Of a stretch of DNA of 14,620 bases, positions 10,614 to 14,620 are shown piece after piece. The stretch spans positions 1-14,620 of the forward strand of contig JACKBR010000082.1 of the NCBI GenBank assembly GCA_020634495.1, given 5' to 3'. The notes under the pieces are model-generated. The model was not told where the DNA came from, ran no database searches, and was given only the letters and a program-made list of their open reading frames with translations. The first letter of the stretch is position 1. Every line of letters begins with the position of its first letter. The translations under genes and the position numbers were made by a program. This stretch comes from Ardenticatenaceae bacterium (GTDB taxonomy: Bacteria > Chloroflexota > Anaerolineae > Promineifilales > Promineifilaceae).

Positions 10614-11636
10614 TTAATAATCGCGTTGTAAAAGCAGGGCAGAGAGCTGGTTGAGGGCAGCAAATGCCGGGCCTGAGGGTTGGGCTTCTTCCAGATGTTG
10701 TAGGGCGTTTTGTGAGTAGTAGGTGGCGCGTTGGCTGGCGTAATCGCGTGCGCCGGTGGTGTTTAACACGGTGATGGCTTCGCGCACGAAGGCTTCGTCT
10801 GTGGTTTCTTGCTGGTACAGCTGGCGCAGCGCCCCATTTTGGTTGAGGCCGTAGAGCACGGGCAGGGTTTTCTTTTTGGTGAGGATGTCGGTGGAGGCGG
10901 ATTTGCCAATGACGGCTTCATCGCCCCAAATGCCTAAAATATCGTCGATGACCTGGAAGGCCAGGCCCAGATTGAGGCCAAATTGGGCGTAATTGTGTAC
11001 GGTTTGTTGGCTGCATCCGGCAATGAGTGCCCCTAATTCTGTGCAAAGGGAGAGGAGCACGGCCGTTTTCCCGGTAATCATCGCCAAATATTCATCAACT
11101 GAAACATCCTCCCGCGTTTCAAAATCCATGTCGGCGTGTTGACCCTGAGTTAGCCGCACGCAGGTCTCATCGAAACGGCGCAGGGCGGTAACGGCCGTTT
11201 CCGCCGAAACACCCCGATCCACCAACCGATTCAAAGCCAGGTGGGCCATAGCAAACATAGCATCCCCGGCGTTGATTGCCTGCTCAACACCCCAAATGGT
11301 CCACAACGTTTTGCGGCCGCGACGGGTGGGGCTGGCATCCTCAATATCATCATGAATGAGCGAGAAATTGTGCAGCAGCTCAATGGCCGCCGCTGCGGGA
11401 ACCGCCTGTTCCCAGTTGCCGCCAGCCGCCTGGCAGGCCAACAGACAAATCACCGGCCGAATTTGCTTGCCAGCGTGAACCTCGGCCGGTTGAAGCTGCT
11501 CATCGCGCCAGCCCATGTGGTAGTGCATCATGCCATGAAAGAGATCGGGCTGTTCATCTGTGGCGTTGAGCACTGCCTTCATTTCAGCATTGATTGCCTG
11601 ACGCATTTCTTGGGATAGTTGTTTGAATTCGTTCAT
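10614..11636 (-). CDS. Polyprenyl (probably geranylgeranyl or farnesyl) diphosphate synthase
   Basis: The 340-residue trans-isoprenyl diphosphate synthase condenses IPP with allylic diphosphates. The motifs are GKQIRP (56-61), the first Asp-rich motif HDDIEDASPTRRG (95-107) with Asp96, Asp97 and Asp100, GKTA (189-192), and the second motif FQVIDDILGIWGD (227-239). In the second motif the usual final Asp is Gly (DDxxG), a variant I know from actinobacterial-type synthases, so it need not mean loss of activity. Product length cannot be read reliably; residues before the first motif are Phe91 and Ser92. It lies 62 nt after fni on the same strand, so substrate isomerase and synthase form a likely operon. 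No SD precedes the ATG at 11636; instead a heptamer repeat and a 9-bp inverted repeat including the start codon lie there. Two in-frame ACGGCCGT octamers encode Thr-Ala-Val. Confidence 0.93.
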   Translation of the reverse strand: MNEFKQLSQEMRQAINAEMKAVLNATDEQPDLFHGMMHYHMGWRDEQLQPAEVHAGKQIRPVICLLACQAAGGNWEQAVPAAAAIELLHNFSLIHDDIEDASPTRRGRKTLWTIWGVEQAINAGDAMFAMAHLALNRLVDRGVSAETAVTALRRFDETCVRLTQGQHADMDFETREDVSVDEYLAMITGKTAVLLSLCTELGALIAGCSQQTVHNYAQFGLNLGLAFQVIDDILGIWGDEAVIGKSASTDILTKKKTLPVLYGLNQNGALRQLYQQETTDEAFVREAITVLNTTGARDYASQRATYYSQNALQHLEEAQPSGPAFAALNQLSALLLQRDY

Positions 11637-11685
11637 AAGCTGAGATTGGAGACTAGAGGCTGGAGATTGTTTTTCTTCAGCTTAT
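11635..11685 (-). promoter_or_regulatory. Inverted repeat enclosing heptamer tract at the prenyl synthase start
   Basis: ATAAGCTGA (11635-11643) and TCAGCTTAT (11677-11685) are perfect 9-bp inverted repeats. In the minus-strand mRNA the stem includes the first two bases of the start codon. The loop contains a GATTGGA / GACTAGA / GGCTGGA / GATTG tandem (11644-11669). Such a stem could limit translation of the synthase relative to fni. That is inference. Confidence 0.55.
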
Positions 11686-11698
11686 CGTCTCAGTTTTA

Positions 11699-12769
11699 TT
11701 ACAGGTATTGGGTGTGCAGAGGCGTGTTCCCTAGGGCCTCAATGGTTGCTGCGCCAGCGCAGAACATGGCGATGCGCAGCTCATCGGTGATGGTTTCGGC
11801 CATTTCGATGACGCCAGGAACGCCGTTTTGGTCGGCGGCCCGCAGGAAGTCCCCAGCAAAGCCAGCCAGGTTGGCTCCCAGGGCAATACATTTGGCCACA
11901 TCGATGCCGCCACGAATGCCACCACTGGCAATCACGGGTAAATTGGGGGCAGCGCGGCGGCAATATTGGATGGAAACGGCCGTAGGAATGCCCCAATCAA
12001 TAAAAGCACCCGCCACGCGAGCATGTCGGGCGGTGGGCGCACGGTACATTTCTACCTGGCTCCAGGACGTGCCGCCCGCGCCCGCTACATCGATGGCCGC
12101 TACGCCAGCATTGGCCAGTTGGCGGGCCGTTTCTTCGGCAAAGCCCCAGCCCACTTCTTTGGCAATGACCGGTACGGGCAGCTCCCGGCAAATCTGTTCA
12201 ACTTTGTCTAGCAAATTGGCAAAATTGCCATCACCTTCTGGCTGAACTGCTTCTTGAAGCGCATTAAAATGCAAGATGAGCGCATCTGCCTGGCACATCT
12301 CTACCGCCCGCAGGCAGTGGGTGAGGCCGTAGCCATAATTGAGCTGCACCGCGCCAATATTTGCAAAAAGCAAGATGTCTGGGGCTACCTGGCGCACCCG
12401 GTAGGTGTCGGCCAGCGTTTCGTCTTCGATGGCGGCGCGCTGGGAACCAAGCCCCATAGCGATGCCGACAGATTGGGCCGCTTCGGCCAGAACGCGGTTA
12501 ATTGCACCGGCTTCAGGCGTGCCGCCGGTCATGGAAGAGATGAGCAGTGGGGTGGTGAGGGGCTTGCCCAAAAAGGTCGTCGCGGTATTCACGGCAGCCA
12601 GGTCAATTTCTGGCAGCGCCTGGTGCATGAAGAAGTAGTTTTCTAGCTTTGTAGTGAGCTGGTTGAAAGCGACGTCCTCTTCTAAATTAATGCGAATATG
12701 GTCTGCTTTGCGTCGCTCGTGAATGTTGGGGTCATTGTTTGGGACAACGGCCGTTTTACTTCTGGGCAT
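11699..12769 (-). CDS. fni: Type 2 isopentenyl-diphosphate delta-isomerase (FMN-dependent)
   Basis: Interconverts IPP and DMAPP using reduced FMN; cytosolic, TIM-barrel fold. Visible motifs, numbered from the chosen start: ERRKADHI (18-25, substrate phosphate binding), SSMTGG (78-83), GLGSQR (106-111), [14 protein letters not shown] (167-180) carrying the conserved His167, Asn169, Gln172 and Glu173, AGGTSW (231-236), and [12 protein letters not shown] (282-293, FMN phosphate site). The longest ORF starts at 12796, but GGAG lies 6 nt upstream of the ATG at 12769, and a possible -10 element (TATACT, 12800-12805 minus) would place the transcript start at about 12793. I therefore take 12769, giving 356 aa. 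It supplies DMAPP for the prenyl synthase immediately downstream. The gene carries two in-frame ACGGCCGT octamers, one within the first ten codons. Confidence 0.96.
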   Translation of the reverse strand: MPRSKTAVVPNNDPNIHERRKADHIRINLEEDVAFNQLTTKLENYFFMHQALPEIDLAAVNTATTFLGKPLTTPLLISSMTGGTPEAGAINRVLAEAAQSVGIAMGLGSQRAAIEDETLADTYRVRQVAPDILLFANIGAVQLNYGYGLTHCLRAVEMCQADALILHFNALQEAVQPEGDGNFANLLDKVEQICRELPVPVIAKEVGWGFAEETARQLANAGVAAIDVAGAGGTSWSQVEMYRAPTARHARVAGAFIDWGIPTAVSIQYCRRAAPNLPVIASGGIRGGIDVAKCIALGANLAGFAGDFLRAADQNGVPGVIEMAETITDELRIAMFCAGAATIEALGNTPLHTQYL

Positions 12770-13130
12770 ATACCTCTCCAAGGGTTGATGATGCAAACGA
12801 GTATACCGTGATGGGGATCAATTTGCGACTGTTTAGACGTGGTGTAAGTGTGGGGTGGGTACAATACATTGGACTTGAACGTACTTTGATCGTAGGCAAG
12901 ACGCTTGCTGGTTGTACGGCCGTATCATTCGTCTGACCACCCTGGCTAAGATACAATAGCCACCACCTGAACAACATTAATTTTAGTGCCAGCCCAAAGA
13001 CGCGACCCCGGTTGACGAACGGCCGTACCCATCCAAACCCCCGTACCCAACCGCGCCTGCCAGGTTGGTAAGCATACCCATTTGCCGCACCACAAACGTA
13101 TCCGCAAATGGACACACTTAAGGAGATACA
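12770..13130. other. Divergent intergenic region between fni and the epimerase gene
   Basis: No gene is convincing in this stretch. It holds two ACGGCCGT octamers (12916-12923 and 13019-13026), a direct repeat CCGTACCCA at 13023-13031 and 13041-13049 (18-nt period), and a related CATACCCA at 13073-13080. Possible -10 elements are TATACT on the minus strand (12800-12805) and TACAAT on the plus strand (12952-12957). Neither has a good -35 partner. The SD of the epimerase gene, AAGGAG, is at 13120-13125. Confidence 0.5.
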
Positions 13131-14072
13131 ATGCGCGTTTTAATTACCGGAGCCGCTGGCTTTCTTGGTTCGCATCTGTCAGACCGTTTTGTGGCCGAAG
13201 GTCATTCCGTTGTGGGAATGGACAATTTAATTACTGGCAATATGGACAATATTGCCCACCTGATGGGGCATGAACGGTTCCACTTTATAAAACACGATGT
13301 GAGCAACTACATTTACGTCCCTGGCGAGTTAGATGCCGTATTGCACTTTGCTTCGCCCGCCAGCCCCAACGACTATTTAGAGCATCCCATCCCCACGCTG
13401 AAAGTGGGCTCTTTGGGCACGCACAACACGCTTGGTTTGGCCAAAGCCAAGGGGGCGCGTTACCTGCTGGCTTCTACCTCAGAAGTGTACGGTGATCCCC
13501 AGGTGAATCCCCAGCCAGAGACGTATTGGGGCCATGTGAACCCAATTGGCCCGCGTGGGGTTTATGATGAAGCGAAGCGGTTTGCTGAAGCGATGACGCT
13601 GGCTTACCAACGGTATCATGGCCTGGAAACGCGCATTGTGCGTATTTTTAACACTTATGGCCCCCGGATGCGGCTGAATGACGGCCGTGTGGTGCCCAAC
13701 TTTATTCACCAGGCGCTCACCAACCAGCCCATCACCGTGTATGGCGACGGCAGCCAAACCCGCGCCTTCCAATATTACAGCGATTTGGTGGAGGGCATTT
13801 ACCGGCTGCTGCTTTCTGATGAGAAGCTGCCGGTGAACATTGGCAATCCCAACGAGATGACAATTTTGGAGTTTGCCCACGCCGTTGTAGAAATTGCCCG
13901 GAGTGAGTCTGAGGTGGTGTTTGTCCAGCCAAAGGATGATCGCTTCACGGATGATCCCAAACAGCGCCGCCCAGACATCACTAAGGCACGACAGGTGCTG
14001 GACTGGGAGCCAAAAGTGCCGCTGGCGGATGGTCTGGCGCAGACGCTGGATTATTTCCGGGACAAGGTTTAA
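13131..14072 (+). CDS. UDP-glucuronate decarboxylase / NAD-dependent sugar epimerase family
   Basis: The 313-residue extended short-chain dehydrogenase has a full Rossmann start, [15 protein letters not shown] (2-16), with the NAD motif GxxGxxG. DNLITGN (31-37), HFASPASP (72-79), TSEVYGD (116-122), the [20 protein letters not shown] stretch (135-154) with catalytic Tyr145 and Lys149, and the GDGSQTR motif (205-211) match UDP-xylose synthase closely (UDP-glucuronate to UDP-xylose plus CO2). Family members usually have Arg-Ser-Cys before the catalytic Tyr; here it is RGVYDEAK, and [10 protein letters not shown] replaces FCYVSDLVEG, so a related dehydratase or epimerase specificity cannot be excluded. 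The SD AAGGAG is 5 nt before the ATG. The downstream membrane protein suggests a surface polysaccharide role. Confidence 0.88.
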   Translation: MRVLITGAAGFLGSHLSDRFVAEGHSVVGMDNLITGNMDNIAHLMGHERFHFIKHDVSNYIYVPGELDAVLHFASPASPNDYLEHPIPTLKVGSLGTHNTLGLAKAKGARYLLASTSEVYGDPQVNPQPETYWGHVNPIGPRGVYDEAKRFAEAMTLAYQRYHGLETRIVRIFNTYGPRMRLNDGRVVPNFIHQALTNQPITVYGDGSQTRAFQYYSDLVEGIYRLLLSDEKLPVNIGNPNEMTILEFAHAVVEIARSESEVVFVQPKDDRFTDDPKQRRPDITKARQVLDWEPKVPLADGLAQTLDYFRDKV

Positions 14073-14078
14073 TGGTTA

Positions 14079-14133
14079 GACCAGACAGATTTTCCAAACA
14101 TTGCATCGGCATTGTGAGGTAATCTGTCTGGTC
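14079..14133. repeat. 13-bp perfect inverted repeat between the epimerase and the membrane protein gene
   Basis: GACCAGACAGATT (14079-14091) and AATCTGTCTGGTC (14121-14133) are exact reverse complements around a 29-nt loop. It begins 6 nt after the epimerase stop. Neither strand has a T-run directly after the stem (the nearest is TATTTT, about 12 nt further on), so it is not a clean intrinsic terminator. It may be a terminator of a different type, an mRNA-stabilising structure, or a dispersed palindromic element. Confidence 0.85.
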
Positions 14134-14148
14134 GTTCATGAGGCTATT

Positions 14149-14620
14149 TTGCAGCGAATACGGCCGTATCCCCAAATCTTTTTTAATCAGCTAACTGGCA
14201 AACGGCAGTGGCAGCCTGTTTGGTTTTTGGTGTTGGCTGGATTGGTTGGGGGGGCGTTGACCCAGCTTTCTCCGGCTGACTCTGGCTGGTTGCTGCTGCG
14301 AACGGCCGTTTTCATCCTCACCCTCATCGAGCCGCTGGCTGGCTTGTTTGCCGCCTTGCTCACTGGCCCTTTGGGAGCGACAGAGGCGGGTTTGCTGGAC
14401 AGCGGTCAGCTTTACTTGCTGCTTAGTTTGCTGGCCTGGCTGGCGCATGGCCTGCGCCAGCGCCGCCTGTTTGTACCCCGCACCTTTTTGGCTGTGCCGC
14501 TGGCTTTGTTTGTGGGGGTTACGGCCGTTTCCATCGTCCAGGCACCGTCTTACAGCTTTGGCTTGAAGGAGCTGCTCAAGTGGGTAGAGATGCTGGCCAT
14601 CATGCTCATGGTGGTGGATC
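14149..14620 (+). CDS. Partial O-antigen ligase-like polytopic membrane protein
   Basis: An open frame runs from TTG at 14149 off the right edge (157 codons visible). No in-frame ATG exists near the start. GAGG at 14140-14143 lies 5 nt before the TTG, which supports it. After a basic N-terminus (LQRIRPYPQIFFNQLTGKRQ) come hydrophobic segments VWFLVLAGLVGGALTQL, LLLRTAVFILTLIEPLAGLF, LYLLLSLLAWLAHGL, FLAVPLALFVGVTAVSIV and a last one beginning LLKWVEMLAIMLMVV. The phrase SYSFGLKELLKWVEMLAIM resembles O-antigen ligase/polymerase (Wzy/WaaL-type) proteins, recalled without a search. The position beside a UDP-sugar decarboxylase fits polysaccharide assembly. Three ACGGCCGT octamers lie within it (14160, 14302, 14521), the highest density of any gene here. 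Confidence 0.7.
   Translation, partial: MQRIRPYPQIFFNQLTGKRQWQPVWFLVLAGLVGGALTQLSPADSGWLLLRTAVFILTLIEPLAGLFAALLTGPLGATEAGLLDSGQLYLLLSLLAWLAHGLRQRRLFVPRTFLAVPLALFVGVTAVSIVQAPSYSFGLKELLKWVEMLAIMLMVVD

Noticed and set aside
10995..11033. Gly in place of the last Asp of the second Asp-rich motif of the prenyl synthase (10932-10946) considered as loss of function
   Set aside because: DDxxG with a following GIWGD is a known variant in active short-chain prenyl synthases, and the first motif and GKTA are intact.
11619..12245. 208-residue plus-strand open frame antisense to fni
   Set aside because: Its composition is that of an opposite-strand shadow (Ala/Pro/Ser/Arg-rich), and the minus strand carries an unambiguous isomerase.
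12756..13115. 119-residue minus-strand open frame across the fni/epimerase intergenic region
   Set aside because: It overlaps the fni start region in another frame, has a Gly/Trp/Arg-rich unprotein-like sequence, and has no ribosome binding site.

Overview
The window reads as bacterial chromosomal DNA, most likely from a Chloroflexota bacterium of the Anaerolineae type. Three things point there, none decisive: the RpoC has a long coiled-coil insertion near its N-terminus and no trigger-loop insertion of the E. coli type; a FMN-dependent type 2 isopentenyl diphosphate isomerase is paired with a short-chain prenyl synthase; and the truncated gene at the left edge looks like an N-terminus I associate with this phylum. 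The content is mostly housekeeping. There is no phage, transposase, CRISPR array, tRNA or rRNA.

Layout. From 1 to 5612 every gene is on the minus strand. Read in transcription order these are rpsO (S15), pnp (polynucleotide phosphorylase), an AI-2E/PerM-type membrane protein, a 59-residue small protein, radC, and a gene cut by the left edge. An intrinsic-terminator-like hairpin lies between rpsO and pnp and a strong one follows pnp. A 0.5 kb divergent region (5613-6139) separates rpsO from rpoC on the plus strand. It holds a good rpsO promoter, two tandem plus-strand promoters (one with perfect TTGACA and TATAAT), and a terminator-like hairpin about 30 nt after the predicted start of the second promoter. 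This suggests attenuation of rpoC or a very short RNA. rpoC ends at a strong, probably bidirectional terminator. It is followed by a convergent isoprenoid pair on the minus strand: fni (IPP/DMAPP isomerase), then a polyprenyl diphosphate synthase that uses those products. Divergent from fni are a UDP-glucuronate decarboxylase/SDR epimerase and, after a 13-bp perfect inverted repeat, the start of a polytopic O-antigen-ligase-like membrane protein, consistent with the edge of a surface polysaccharide locus.

Starts. Shine-Dalgarno placement moves several starts inward from the longest ORF: pnp to 4981, fni to 12769, and rpoC to a GTG at 6140. The last gene probably starts at a TTG at 14149.

The most striking signal is not a gene. 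The palindromic octamer ACGGCCGT occurs 21 times by my count in 14.6 kb, where about 0.2 are expected for a random octamer. It occurs in coding and non-coding DNA, mostly in the Thr-Ala-Val phase inside genes. One copy lies in a promoter spacer, and two copies form a perfect inverted repeat ahead of the AI-2E-type gene. It resembles the HIP1 phenomenon of cyanobacteria but with a different sequence. A second dispersed element is a degenerate heptamer tandem (G-R-Y-T-R-G-R) in two intergenic gaps.
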